DNA of 64,000 nucleotides from CAIXQW01 sp046049675 (GCA_046049675.1 JBJORA010000097.1:1-64000); one strand, 5' to 3'; numbered from the stretch's first letter, positions 35,265-44,621 are shown. Notes: generated by a model not told the origin, from the letters alone. A program made the numbers and translations.

Positions 35265-35741
35265 ATGCTTACTAAAGAATACATTTATAATTTGCTGGAA
35301 GCCGTCTGCGACCCAGAAGTGCCAGTACTGACTGTGCTTGATTTGGGTATTGTGCGTGATGTGCGCATTGCGGAGGATGTGGTGGAAGTAGATATTACAC
35401 CAACATACAGCGGTTGCCCCGCCATGAATACTATTGCAACAAATCTTAAATTTGAATTGATTGCGCATGGCATTAAAAATGTTGTTGTACGCGAAGTGCT
35501 TAGCCCAGCTTGGACCACAGATTGGATGAGCGATGCCGGCAAACAAAAGTTGATTGACTATGGTATTGCAGCACCACAATACAAGATTAAAGACAATCCT
35601 TTTAACGAGGCTAAAGTGCCGTGCCCACGATGTAAAAGTTCAGATACAAAACTGCTAAGTGCATTCGGCAGTACGAGTTGCAAAAGCATGTATCAGTGCA
35701 AGGACTGCTTGGAAGCGTTTGATTATTTTAAGTGCCATTAG
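35265..35741 (+). CDS. paaD: PaaD-like iron-sulfur assembly factor for phenylacetyl-CoA epoxidase
   Basis: 158 residues from ATG 35265, 10 nt after the paaC stop. The N-terminal MIP18/DUF59 domain has CDPEVPVLTVLDLGIVRDV and TYSGCPAMNTI (conserved Cys). A C-terminal zinc-ribbon-like region (VPCPRCKSS ... CKSMYQCKDCLEAF) is typical of full PaaD. It matures the Fe-S centre of the PaaE reductase, but no paaE is present in the window. Confidence 0.92.
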   Translation: MLTKEYIYNLLEAVCDPEVPVLTVLDLGIVRDVRIAEDVVEVDITPTYSGCPAMNTIATNLKFELIAHGIKNVVVREVLSPAWTTDWMSDAGKQKLIDYGIAAPQYKIKDNPFNEAKVPCPRCKSSDTKLLSAFGSTSCKSMYQCKDCLEAFDYFKCH

Positions 35742-35762
35742 AGTGAAGCTAGAAAATTAGTC

Positions 35763-36257
35763 CTAACTAAATAGAATCTGTAGCGTTTTGGTAGCTATAA
35801 ACATCTTGCCACTATCAGGCAGCCTGATGAAGTCGTACTTGGTATAAAAATCTTCAGCTTGATGATCAATAGGGTCAACTACAACAGCGAACGAAGCGAT
35901 TTTTTGAGAAATTTCAAAGCTCCTTTTCAAAGCGTCTATCAGTAAAATCTTTCCGATGCCCTTGCCCTGGTAATGTTTGTCTATCGCCAATCTGCCCAAC
36001 AAAGTGGTAGGTATTGATGTATACGATTTAGGCAGTTTTTTTCTAATTGCTTCGGGGAATTTTTCTAAAGGAATACTGCTGTTTGCTAAGGTATAAAACC
36101 CCATTATTTTATTAGTCGAGTTATCACATAGTACGAAGCAAGCACTAAGTTTTCGTTTAACATCCTGACCTACTTGCGTTTTAAAGTATTCGTTCAGTTG
36201 CGCATTGCCACAGTCAAAAGAATCACGTTTGTGCTTTTGGTTGAGTAGTTCAATCAT
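35763..36257 (-). CDS. GNAT-family toxin of a type II toxin-antitoxin pair
   Basis: The 164-residue acetyltransferase has the acetyl-CoA loop LGRLAIDKHYQGKGIGKILL and a C-terminal YTKYDFIRLPDSGKMF, as in TacT/AtaT-like toxins that acetylate aminoacyl-tRNA and block translation. The N-terminal DSFDCGNAQLNEYF is typical of this subgroup. It overlaps the DUF1778 antitoxin gene by 4 nt. A Tyr usually needed for catalysis is plausible at FYTKYDF but not verified. Confidence 0.88.
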   Translation of the reverse strand: MIELLNQKHKRDSFDCGNAQLNEYFKTQVGQDVKRKLSACFVLCDNSTNKIMGFYTLANSSIPLEKFPEAIRKKLPKSYTSIPTTLLGRLAIDKHYQGKGIGKILLIDALKRSFEISQKIASFAVVVDPIDHQAEDFYTKYDFIRLPDSGKMFIATKTLQILFS

Positions 36258-36547
36258 TTTTTTGAACCTTGTACAAAAGTATTGTAGTCTTTGAGGGCGC
36301 CTTTTAATGCTTTAGATGGTTTCTTTGGATTGCTAATCGCGTCAAAGAAAATCTGACTATCCTTTGCTGAGGCAATCACTTGTTCGCTTTCTTGCACAAT
36401 GGCTTTGGCTTTTTCTTGAACAGCTAGTATTACAAAGTCAGTTAGGCTTCTGTAGCCACCAAGTATAGCAGCTCTTTCAAAAAATTCTTTTTGTGTTTTG
36501 GTCAGCCTTGCATCAAACCTAGCGATATCTTTATTAGCTGTGCTCAT
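36254..36547 (-). CDS. DUF1778-family antitoxin
   Basis: The 97-residue product has a ribbon-helix-helix N-terminus (RFDARLTKTQKEFFERAAILGGYRSLTDF) and a flexible acidic/basic tail that wraps the GNAT toxin, as in TacA/AtaR. It binds its own promoter; an operator-like inverted repeat lies between the -33 and -7 boxes upstream. First gene of the pair. Confidence 0.88.
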   Translation of the reverse strand: MSTANKDIARFDARLTKTQKEFFERAAILGGYRSLTDFVILAVQEKAKAIVQESEQVIASAKDSQIFFDAISNPKKPSKALKGALKDYNTFVQGSKK

Positions 36548-36560
36548 TGGTATCTCTACG

Positions 36561-36589
36561 CAAATGTACGTAAATTTTCCGTACGCAAA
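36561..36589 (-). promoter_or_regulatory. toxin-antitoxin promoter and operator
   Basis: Minus strand: -33 TTTG (36589-36586), 17 nt, -7 TACATTTG (36568-36561), full consensus. An inverted repeat GTACG...CGTAC (36566-36584) fills the spacer and overlaps the -7 box, so a bound antitoxin would block RNA polymerase. Confidence 0.75.
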
Positions 36590-36695
36590 ATGCTTCAGCT
36601 TATTTTAAATATTTTTTAAACCTTTAATCCAAAGCTATTGATAGTGCAGCACAAACTGCAACCGGGCTAGTCCTTGGCTCAATAGTGGACTAGTA

Positions 36696-37886
36696 TTACA
36701 CCTTTGCCGAACCCAAACCAAAGCGCGCGCCAATTTCTTTGGCAATACCCGTAATACTTTGATGGTTGAGTGGGAACTCTAATAGCACGTGTAGGAAGCT
36801 AAGCAAGAACAACCATTCAAAACCAACTTCATAGCGGTAAGCATAAAGTGCAACGGATACAACCCACAAAATAAGTACAAATGCAAAACGTCGTTTTGGT
36901 ACTTCGTGCCAACGGATGATGCTCGTTTTGCTAAACCAATTTAGGTAGTGATAGCAGTACGCAAATGCAATAAAACGCATAAGCACAATCCCTGCATTGC
37001 TCTCATAGATTTGGCTAAACATGTTTTCTTGTGTAAACTGTGCATCAGTAAATAGCTGCAGCGACAATACATTAATACCTTCAAACTTTGGATATGTTTC
37101 AAGTGCATATTTGCTAATATCTAGTGGACGTGCGTCTGGCATGACGTAAACCAAAATAGCAGGTATCACCAAATAAAGCAACATACTTAAGTAGCCACTT
37201 CTGCTTTTGCTTTTAAGTGCACCAAATAGAATAAAGAAACCTGTAAAGACATATACATGTATTAAGGTTGGTACAAAAGCAAGAAGAAACAACGTGAAAC
37301 TCTTGTGGAATATAGACGCAACAAGCAAAAATATTAAACCAATCACTTGTAGTATTTTAGAGTCAACCAATATCAGTATTAAACCACCTGCTAGTAAGAG
37401 CCAAAGTTTGCTGCTTAATTGCTCGCCCCATACATCGTTCAGGAGATACATGATTTGCTCTTGCTTTAATACTGCGATTACAGATATAATTGTGATAGCA
37501 AGTAATGACCCAAACTTGAATGCTGAATCCTTATACTTTATCATAAATGCTGCACCCACTAATGCAATCCAAACATAGTTGGTATCATAACTCTGCGTGC
37601 CTGGCAAAAGCAATTCTAGATGCTCTAGTTTTCGCTTGGCAAGTTCTGGGCTAATGTATTGACTCAATGTAATAAATGCACCCATTGCAATGAGTATAAT
37701 TACATCATAGCGTCCCTTCGTAAAATAATTTCTATCGTGTAGCCAACTTATTTCTGTGAGATAGTGCAAGGGGCCAAGTACCGCGTACACAAAAAGAAAA
37801 AGTTCAAAAGGCAATACAAAGGCAAGCAGCATGCTGATGAGCATGAGGCCAATGTTGACATAGTTAATTCTATCTAGGCTATTCAT
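36696..37886 (-). CDS. Polytopic membrane protein of unknown function
   Basis: The 396-residue product has about nine hydrophobic segments. Conserved-looking polar motifs sit at membrane edges: GPLHYLTEISWLHDRNYF after segment 2, YHYLNWFSKTSIIRWHEV near residue 320, and FLHVLLEFPLNHQS near the C-terminus. The several His residues recall metal-binding membrane enzymes (for example carotenoid-dioxygenase-like Brp/Blh proteins), but I cannot confirm that. Its start codon overlaps the stop of the upstream T9SS gene (TAATG), so the two are translationally coupled and may work together. Confidence 0.65.
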   Translation of the reverse strand: MNSLDRINYVNIGLMLISMLLAFVLPFELFLFVYAVLGPLHYLTEISWLHDRNYFTKGRYDVIILIAMGAFITLSQYISPELAKRKLEHLELLLPGTQSYDTNYVWIALVGAAFMIKYKDSAFKFGSLLAITIISVIAVLKQEQIMYLLNDVWGEQLSSKLWLLLAGGLILILVDSKILQVIGLIFLLVASIFHKSFTLFLLAFVPTLIHVYVFTGFFILFGALKSKSRSGYLSMLLYLVIPAILVYVMPDARPLDISKYALETYPKFEGINVLSLQLFTDAQFTQENMFSQIYESNAGIVLMRFIAFAYCYHYLNWFSKTSIIRWHEVPKRRFAFVLILWVVSVALYAYRYEVGFEWLFLLSFLHVLLEFPLNHQSITGIAKEIGARFGLGSAKV

Positions 37887-40633
37887 TAACGTATCAAAGT
37901 TACATTGCCTGTGAATTTCTTGCTCGTGCCGTTTTTGAAAGCAACATTAATCATATAGACATAAACGCCCATAGGCTGTGGCTTATTGCCAAACTTGCCA
38001 TCCCATCCGCTGCTATTAATATTGTTCGTCACAAAGACCTGCTCACCCCAACGATTGTATATTTCCATATTAAAGGAAGTTACGCCACTGCTTAACATGT
38101 CTAAGGGAATAAAGCGATTGTTCATACCATCACCGTTTGGCGTAAAGGCATTTGGAATATTAAGGTAACAGTCAGATTTTACCATGACGGTGTCTGCCGA
38201 TAGACAACCGTTTGGTGTGCGGGTCTGCAGCCAATAAGTACCTGGCGATGTCACGGCAATAGTAGAAGTTGTGCTGCCCGTATTCCATAAATTATTAGTG
38301 CCACCAACACCGGCTAAATTGCTAAGCGGAATAGGTATGCTATAGCCATCGCAATAACTTGTATCTGGACCAAGGTTTACAATACCGCCATCTTCCACAC
38401 TAATACCTACCGTGTAAACTGTTGGAGGACATACCAAATTATTACTTGCAAGTGTTATAGTATAATTACCAACATTTGCATAAGCATGTATTGGGTCGTT
38501 TTCGTTTGCTATGCTGGTACCATCACCAAAGGTGTATAGCCATCCACTGCTCAACTCAGTAAGCGAATCGTATAGATACACTGGTTCGCCAAGGCATAAG
38601 GTTTCATCAAGTGCTCTAAAGAAAACAGGATAGGCTGATGCTACATAGACGCTATCAGTAATACTATCTACGCAGCCAATAAGGTTCTGTATAAAAAGTT
38701 CGTATACATAAGTGCCGTATGCGCCATAAGTATGCGACACACTATTTCCGCCATTAATTATGGTACCATCGCCCATGTTCCAAGTATAGGTTACCGGATT
38801 ACCTACACTAGTGCTACTTAGCACCAATGGATTATTAATACATAAACTATCTGGTGCGTTCGCTACAACAAGTGCATCAAGCGGTGTAACGACAACATTT
38901 ACATTGTCAGTGCCAGTACAACCATTTGCGTCTGTAACAAGTACACTGTACGTGCCGCTTGTGTTTACTGTAATACTATTTGTTGTTGCGCCAGTATTCC
39001 ATAAAATATCTGGGTAAATGCCAGGCGATAAGGTAACCGTATTATAACTGCAAATAAACTTAGTTGCACCAAGATTTGGTTGGGGGCTTTGTAAGAAAGT
39101 AATATTGATTGTATCGCTACTATTATTGCCACCGCAGCCTTGCACGCTTACCCAATACGTGCCAGAAGTACTAGCAGTAATTGTTGGCGAAGTTGCGCCA
39201 TTGCTCCATTGGTAATTGCTGAACAGGCCAGGGTTTAGTATAAAAGGTACGCCGTCACAAATAGTTGTGTCATTACCTAAGTTCACTTGTTGGCTGCCAA
39301 CAGCTATTGGTGCAAGATTGGTATTGGTAGTGCCATCGCTACCTGCAACTGCATTGTAAGTAGTGCCAAAGCAAGAGCTAAGCGGATTATTAACAGTGCC
39401 AGCAGCACCACCTGTAAGTATTGTATTGATAGTTGCTGGAAATACTGCTCCTTGCACCCATACTTGGCCACCACCGCCGCCGCCGCCAGTACCGTGGCAT
39501 TGACCAGTAAATGTGTTATTAAAATTGCTGCCACCGTAACCACCAGTCAGATCAATGTTTAAGGTTGACGGAAAATTAGTGCAGTGCAAATACACACTTC
39601 CACCAGCGCCGCCGCCACCACTACCTTCATCGGCAGCAATTACGCTTACATTTTGTCCTTTACCATGAATCGTGAAATTATTGCCTTGAATACTTGTGGC
39701 AAAAAGCATGACAGTTCCACCAGCATTGCCACCTGGTGTAACAACACTACCATTGTCGGCAAAACCGCCGCCACCGCCGCCGCCCATCAAAAGTCGATTA
39801 TTAGCTACAGGCACAGGGTCGCCACCAATTGCCCACACGTTTGTAGTGGCACAGCCACTGTACTCGTCACCACTACGGCCACCGGCACCACCGTTAGCAC
39901 CACCGGCACCACCATTATTGCCATTATTGCTGCCACCGCCGCCATTTGCTAACTTAGCAAGGTTGGTTGGAAAACTACCAATTGGCATTAAGGAAATGCC
40001 TTCACCCTTAAATCCTCCGCCACAAAAAGCGCTTGTGCCAACAAAGGTGCCGCTGCTGCTGCAACCAAAGCCGCCATTACAAACTGCGCCACCAAGAAAA
40101 CCGGCACTATCAACATTGATGTCGGCATTGAAAGTAATGGTGCCGCTAGCAAGTACTACAAGTATGCCGCCGTAGCTGCCATTCCAAGGCGTGCATGTAA
40201 GCTGTCCATTAATGTTGGCATCTACATACGGTACCACTTTTACAATTTGAACGAGATTGTTTACGTCGTAGGTATTGCATAAAGTATACTGCAGTGTAGC
40301 ATCCACACCATTAATGCTTTGAATCGTTGCGAACTCGTGGGTGCCTGCTATACCAACGCCGTTAATTGTGCCAAATGTATTTGCACTTGTTGTGGTATTG
40401 ATAAGTGCGCCCTTCATTTGTACTATCAGTATCAAGTCGCCAGCAGCAAAAGGCGTGGCATTATTGAGCGTAAGAATATTGTTGCCACCATTAATTGCTG
40501 TAACGCCGCTATAACTATTGATAACACCATTAATATTTGTTGTTTGGGCAGATAATTGTTGCTGAACCAAACATAGCAAGCCAAGCAAGCAAATCAACTT
40601 GTAGCTTAATTGAAATGCAGTACACTTTTTCAC
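37886..40633 (-). CDS. Large secreted T9SS type B protein with PKD and glycine-rich region
   Basis: The 915-residue product has a signal peptide (ending QQQLSAQ). The N-terminal half (30-440) is beta-helix-like, with long glycine/asparagine runs (GGGGG, GGAGGANGGAGG) like proteins described as 'hemagglutinin/filamentous'. Ig-like modules follow (YQWSNGATSPTITA; ILWNTGATTNSITV), then two PKD domains (TYTWNMGDGTIINGG; WLYTFGDGTS). The end is a type B sorting domain (IPNAFTPNGDGMNNRF ... YNRWGEQVF ... GVYVYMINV). Probably a surface-anchored adhesin. The DNA is GC-richer in the glycine region because of Gly codons. Confidence 0.87.
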   Translation of the reverse strand: MKKCTAFQLSYKLICLLGLLCLVQQQLSAQTTNINGVINSYSGVTAINGGNNILTLNNATPFAAGDLILIVQMKGALINTTTSANTFGTINGVGIAGTHEFATIQSINGVDATLQYTLCNTYDVNNLVQIVKVVPYVDANINGQLTCTPWNGSYGGILVVLASGTITFNADINVDSAGFLGGAVCNGGFGCSSSGTFVGTSAFCGGGFKGEGISLMPIGSFPTNLAKLANGGGGSNNGNNGGAGGANGGAGGRSGDEYSGCATTNVWAIGGDPVPVANNRLLMGGGGGGGFADNGSVVTPGGNAGGTVMLFATSIQGNNFTIHGKGQNVSVIAADEGSGGGGAGGSVYLHCTNFPSTLNIDLTGGYGGSNFNNTFTGQCHGTGGGGGGGQVWVQGAVFPATINTILTGGAAGTVNNPLSSCFGTTYNAVAGSDGTTNTNLAPIAVGSQQVNLGNDTTICDGVPFILNPGLFSNYQWSNGATSPTITASTSGTYWVSVQGCGGNNSSDTINITFLQSPQPNLGATKFICSYNTVTLSPGIYPDILWNTGATTNSITVNTSGTYSVLVTDANGCTGTDNVNVVVTPLDALVVANAPDSLCINNPLVLSSTSVGNPVTYTWNMGDGTIINGGNSVSHTYGAYGTYVYELFIQNLIGCVDSITDSVYVASAYPVFFRALDETLCLGEPVYLYDSLTELSSGWLYTFGDGTSIANENDPIHAYANVGNYTITLASNNLVCPPTVYTVGISVEDGGIVNLGPDTSYCDGYSIPIPLSNLAGVGGTNNLWNTGSTTSTIAVTSPGTYWLQTRTPNGCLSADTVMVKSDCYLNIPNAFTPNGDGMNNRFIPLDMLSSGVTSFNMEIYNRWGEQVFVTNNINSSGWDGKFGNKPQPMGVYVYMINVAFKNGTSKKFTGNVTLIR

Positions 40634-40788
40634 ATAACAAATCTAAGGCATTTTTGCCGAATCTAGGGGCGTATTAAGCCTGTGTTAAGCCGATAAGAAT
40701 GGACATTGTGCTGCAATTCATTTGCGGAATCGAATACTAAATATTAACCTAGCTGAAAGTACTAGCTTGTACTTCACAGACGCTACGA

Positions 40789-41422
40789 TTAGTTTACTTT
40801 GTAATCTATGAGAAAGTAGGCTTGGCTTTGTCTCGGATACATATCGTAGTAATATATGCTAGCTGAAACTAAACCGACCTTCGGGCAAAGCTCTTGTGTT
40901 TGTAAATACTGATATGTTGGCCCCGTCTTATGATTGCGTTGTAAGAAAAACATTGGCTTGTAAACTTTGTTATAGAATACAATCGAGTCTGCAATACCTA
41001 CTACATAGACAGCATCTGTTGCGCTAGTGGCAGGCCAGGTGCTGCTGTCTTGCATTGGAAAGCTATAGTAAATGTCGCCAAAATAAGGGTAGCCTGGATG
41101 CTTGCTTTTGTATTTAACAGTACCGTTTTCAGTTGCATAAAATCCACTATCAACTATTGCCCCGTTATTTTTTCTAACCTCAAAATTGAATTGTGTTTGG
41201 ACGCCTACAACTTGCGAATTGACAATGCTGACTGTAATTGTATCATCAGGATTACCTAAGCCATCGGTAACAAGATATTTCCACCAGTACCCCACTGCTA
41301 AAGGAAAATCACTTTGCTGCAGAATGGCAACTTGTTTTGGTGGCTCTATGGGGGTCCTTCTTGCAGCACTGTAAGGCAGTCGTTGTAAGAGCAATAAAGG
41401 CAAAGATGGCAATGCGATTCAT
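40789..41422 (-). pseudogene. Lipoprotein gene split by a frameshift in a G5/C5 tract
   Basis: Reading from ATG 41422 gives a normal lipoprotein signal (MNRIAIFAFIALTTTALQCC, then KKD), but the frame stops after ~37 codons. Dropping one base of the C5 run (plus-strand GGGGG, 41350-41354) joins KKDP to IEPPKQVAIL and the open frame to 40789, giving a 210-residue lipoprotein. The downstream domain (LAVGYWWKYLVTDGLGNPDD ... FLIDYKVN) is an uncharacterised soluble beta protein. The alternative ATG at 41412 would give a 207-residue protein lacking any signal. Either an assembly error, a mutated gene or slippage-controlled expression. Confidence 0.75.
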
Positions 41423-41565
41423 ATTTAGCTTGTTAGATTGCTTAGCGTTTACATTTAAAGACAAAATCCAATTGTGTGACTAGCGCAAGAAGGAGTTTTA
41501 TTTGTAGTTCAGCAACTAGTAGAATGGCTTTCAATTCAAAATTAAAACATTTAAGGCAAAACTCA

Positions 41566-42234
41566 CTACGCCACCGCCTCCACCACCACAACAACCTCTC
41601 CCTTTATACCATGTTCAGTATAAAAAGCTGCAAGTTCTTGTATAGTACCGCGTTTGTATTCTTCAAATTTTTTGCTGAGCTCGCGCGCTACACATACTTG
41701 TCTTTCGTTGCCAAAGTAAGTGCAAAGCTCTGTTAGCGTTTTTGCTAAACGATGTGGGCTTTCGTAAAACACAATCGTATAAGCATGGCTTGCTAAGGCT
41801 GTAAACAAAGTATGGCGCCCTTTTTTTTGCGGCAGAAAACCAAGATAGGTAAAAGCATCGCAAGGTATACCACTGCTAACCACAGCAGGCACAAGTGCGG
41901 TTGCGCCTGGCAAACATTCTACTTGAATGTTGTGTTGAACACAAGCACGAATCAATAAGTAAGCAGCATCGCTAATGCCGGGTGTGCCAGCATCGCTAAT
42001 AATAGCAAACTGTCTACCTGCTACAATTTCGTCGATAATTTTTGGCGTACTATGGTGCTCGTTATGCTGATGAAAACTTCGAGTACTCGTTGTGATATTA
42101 TAGTGCTTGAGCAATACGCCACTCGTGCGCGTGTCTTCGCACAAAATACAGTCTACCTGCTGCAATACTTGCACAGCACGATAGGTCATGTCGGCTAGAT
42201 TGCCTATAGGCGTTGGTACTACAAAAAGCTTCAT
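41566..42234 (-). CDS. rsmI: 16S rRNA (cytidine(1402)-2'-O)-methyltransferase RsmI
   Basis: The 222-residue tetrapyrrole-methylase-fold protein has VVPTPIGNLADMTYRA, CEDTRTSGVLLKHY, AIISDAGTPGISDAAYLL and PCDAFTYLGFLPQKKGRH, all diagnostic for RsmI. Using SAM it 2'-O-methylates C1402 in the decoding centre of 16S rRNA. It is ~50 residues shorter than E. coli RsmI at the C-terminus, as in many Bacteroidota. It is the last gene of the run pepP-pssA-purS-rsmI. Confidence 0.92.
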   Translation of the reverse strand: MKLFVVPTPIGNLADMTYRAVQVLQQVDCILCEDTRTSGVLLKHYNITTSTRSFHQHNEHHSTPKIIDEIVAGRQFAIISDAGTPGISDAAYLLIRACVQHNIQVECLPGATALVPAVVSSGIPCDAFTYLGFLPQKKGRHTLFTALASHAYTIVFYESPHRLAKTLTELCTYFGNERQVCVARELSKKFEEYKRGTIQELAAFYTEHGIKGEVVVVVEAVA

Positions 42235-42258
42235 GCAGTGCGGTAGGCTTTACTGCTT

Positions 42259-42507
42259 TTAGGCCATGCTAATTTGATATTGCTCCATCACCGGATTGTG
42301 CAACATTTTTTTACAAGCATCATCTGCAATGCGTTGTGCCTGCTCTGTACTATCGGCTTCGATGTTCAATACAATATGCTTGCCAATGCGAGCATCTGCA
42401 ACGGCATCAAATCCAAGTTTGTGTAAAGTGTCGTTTACTGCTTTGCCTTGTGGGTCCAAAAGCTCTTTAAGCGGCATTACTGTGATGTGTACTGTATGTA
42501 TACTCAT
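42259..42507 (-). CDS. purS: Phosphoribosylformylglycinamidine synthase subunit PurS
   Basis: The 82-residue product has HITVMPLKELLDPQGKAV, LGFDAVADARIGKHI and an alpha/beta ferredoxin-like pattern. PurS bridges PurL and PurQ in the small-subunit FGAM synthase of purine synthesis. purL and purQ are not nearby. It is separated from pssA by 5 nt. Confidence 0.9.
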   Translation of the reverse strand: MSIHTVHITVMPLKELLDPQGKAVNDTLHKLGFDAVADARIGKHIVLNIEADSTEQAQRIADDACKKMLHNPVMEQYQISMA

Positions 42508-42512
42508 TTGTA

Positions 42513-43295
42513 TTAATTTTTAATCGTTGATGTTTGTGGCTTGTAAAATAAAGAAATTAGTACGTACAAAATAAATGCGATTGGTATGCCTAAGTATTTA
42601 AATACAACGATGGCCACGATACTCAAGGCAAGCCATAAATAACGTCCCCAATTTTGTGCAAAATCAAAGCTTTTCATTTTTATACTAAAGCAACTAATAT
42701 TACTTACCATAAGTGCAGAACCTACAATGATGATGGCGTAAAGTACCCATACATTCTGCAAAGCAGTACCTATTGTAAATGGCTGAAAATATGCTGCTAA
42801 GCCAAGTCCAGCAACTGCAATACCTACGCTTGGGATAGGTGTACCTGTAAATGCATCATTGTTTTTTGCAGCATTATTAAAACGTGCTAAACGCAAAGCG
42901 CCAAAGCAAGCTAGTATAAAGGCAGGGCAGGCCACAGCTACATTCACATCCATCGCATGCGGATCTTTCATATGCGCGGCCCATAGCAACTTAAACAAAA
43001 TGGCACTTGGCGCTACACCAAAACTTACCACATCTGCTAGGCTATCAAGGTCTTTGCCAATTGGGCTTTCTACACCTAGCATGCGCGCAACGGCACCATC
43101 TAGTACGTCAAAAATGCCAGCAACAATAATTAGTATAGCTCCCCAGTAAAAACTACCCATGCCATTTACCCAATACTCTGCATCTTGATCGCCATGTGCC
43201 ATTAAGAAGGGACTGCTGTGCAAAATATAGGCAGTAGCTACGCAGCCGCAAAACAAATTGCAAAGGGTAAGTATATTCGGAAAGTGTTTTACCAT
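42513..43295 (-). CDS. pssA: CDP-diacylglycerol--serine O-phosphatidyltransferase
   Basis: The 260-residue integral membrane enzyme has the CDP-alcohol phosphotransferase signature DVLDGAVAR-x8-GKDLDSLAD (D-G-x2-A-R-x8-G-x3-D-x3-D) and ~7 hydrophobic segments. It makes phosphatidylserine, the precursor of phosphatidylethanolamine. It sits between pepP-like and purS on the minus strand with short gaps, a pairing seen in other Bacteroidota. Confidence 0.9.
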   Translation of the reverse strand: MVKHFPNILTLCNLFCGCVATAYILHSSPFLMAHGDQDAEYWVNGMGSFYWGAILIIVAGIFDVLDGAVARMLGVESPIGKDLDSLADVVSFGVAPSAILFKLLWAAHMKDPHAMDVNVAVACPAFILACFGALRLARFNNAAKNNDAFTGTPIPSVGIAVAGLGLAAYFQPFTIGTALQNVWVLYAIIIVGSALMVSNISCFSIKMKSFDFAQNWGRYLWLALSIVAIVVFKYLGIPIAFILYVLISLFYKPQTSTIKN

Positions 43296-43319
43296 ATCGT
43301 TGTTGTTTACTGCAAGATT

Positions 43320-44621
43320 TTATTTACCGCGATTTGCTTTCATATAGGCTTCAATTTCTGATGTTGTAATCGGTATGCCCTTAAACAAATCTATACTACC
43401 AGTTTTTGTAAGCCAATAATTGTTTTCGATGCGCACACCCACTTGTTCTTCTTCTACATAAATACCAGGCTCTATTGTAAACACCATGCCTTCTTTAACA
43501 GGTGCAGTGCGTGTACCAATATCGTGTACATCCAAGCCAAGGTGGTGGCCAATGCCATGGTAGAAATATTTTCTATACGCAGGGTTAGCAGGATCTTGGT
43601 TTTTGATATCTTGCTTGCTAATTAACCCAATTTTCAATAGTTGCTTTTCCATTTCTGCATTCACCATATCCATATACTTCATATAGTTAATGCCTGGCTT
43701 TAGGATTTTAGCACAGTACATATGCACAGCTAAACATGCATCGTAAATTTCTTTTTGACGCTTGCTAAACTTACCGTTGACTGGAATTGTACGTGTAAGG
43801 TCTGCACAATAGTTGCCATATTCTGCACCAAAGTCCATTAGTATAAGTTCGCCATCCTTACATTCTTGGTTGTTTTCTACGTAGTGTAGAATACGAGCAC
43901 GGTCGCCACTAGCAATAATGCTTCCGTAGGATTGCCTTGTTGCACGGTTGCTTATAAACTCGTGCATAATTTCTGCCTCAATTTGATGTTCCCATACACC
44001 AGGTTTTATAAAGCGCATAGTGCGCAAAAATGCTTTGTGCGTAATGTTTACCGCTTCTTGCAAAACAGCTACCTCGTACTTTGTTTTAATCGCACGCAGT
44101 TCTTTCATGATAACAGCAGCGCGCAAATAATTATGTGCTGGGTAGTTTTTCATTAAGCTATGTACATACAAAAGATCTATGCGAGGCAAACTCAAGTCTA
44201 AGCGATCGTTTTCGTTTGTGTCTACATACACATTTTCTGCTAAGTGCATCATAATATGCAGAATAGCATCAAAGCCATCTAAGAAATGCACAGTCTTTAT
44301 GCCGCTAATAGCAGTTGCTTCTGCTTTGCTCAACTTATGACCTTCCCATTTTTCAAGATGCTCGTTAGGACGCAATACGACGAGTACTTCGCGTAAGCTA
44401 GCGTCTGGATGGTCGGGAAATAAAACCACCATTGTTTTTTCTTGCACCACACCACTAAGCCATACCACATCACTATTAGGCTTGTAATAGCCAATAGCAT
44501 CACTGTTTTCTGGCAATTGCGGATGCGCATGAAAAATGGCAACACTGTTTGGCTTCATCTTTTTGATAAAGCGCGCTCTATTTTCGGTAAATAGTTTGTT
44601 GTTGATGGCTTGGTATTTCAT
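43320..44621 (-). CDS. pepP: Xaa-Pro aminopeptidase (aminopeptidase P, M24B family)
   Basis: The 433-residue product has an N-terminal AMP_N domain (about 1-135) and a pita-bread catalytic domain with the five metal ligands visible in order: ILMDFGAEYGNYCADLTRT (two Asp), YHGIGHHLGLDVHDIG (His), GMVFTIEPGIYVE (Glu) and GVRIENNYWLT (Glu). It removes N-terminal residues before proline. Cytoplasmic. The divergent GH20 gene starts 33 nt away. Confidence 0.9.
   Translation of the reverse strand: MKYQAINNKLFTENRARFIKKMKPNSVAIFHAHPQLPENSDAIGYYKPNSDVVWLSGVVQEKTMVVLFPDHPDASLREVLVVLRPNEHLEKWEGHKLSKAEATAISGIKTVHFLDGFDAILHIMMHLAENVYVDTNENDRLDLSLPRIDLLYVHSLMKNYPAHNYLRAAVIMKELRAIKTKYEVAVLQEAVNITHKAFLRTMRFIKPGVWEHQIEAEIMHEFISNRATRQSYGSIIASGDRARILHYVENNQECKDGELILMDFGAEYGNYCADLTRTIPVNGKFSKRQKEIYDACLAVHMYCAKILKPGINYMKYMDMVNAEMEKQLLKIGLISKQDIKNQDPANPAYRKYFYHGIGHHLGLDVHDIGTRTAPVKEGMVFTIEPGIYVEEEQVGVRIENNYWLTKTGSIDLFKGIPITTSEIEAYMKANRGK

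Noticed and set aside
39584..40175. Long plus-strand frames opposite the glycine-rich part of the T9SS type B gene
   Set aside because: They are proline/serine-rich mirror images of glycine codons, with no domain or promoter; shadows of the real minus-strand gene.
41350..41412. Start of the lipoprotein gene at ATG 41412 without frameshift
   Set aside because: It would remove the lipoprotein signal that is present intact in the neighbouring frame from ATG 41422; the frameshift reading is simpler.
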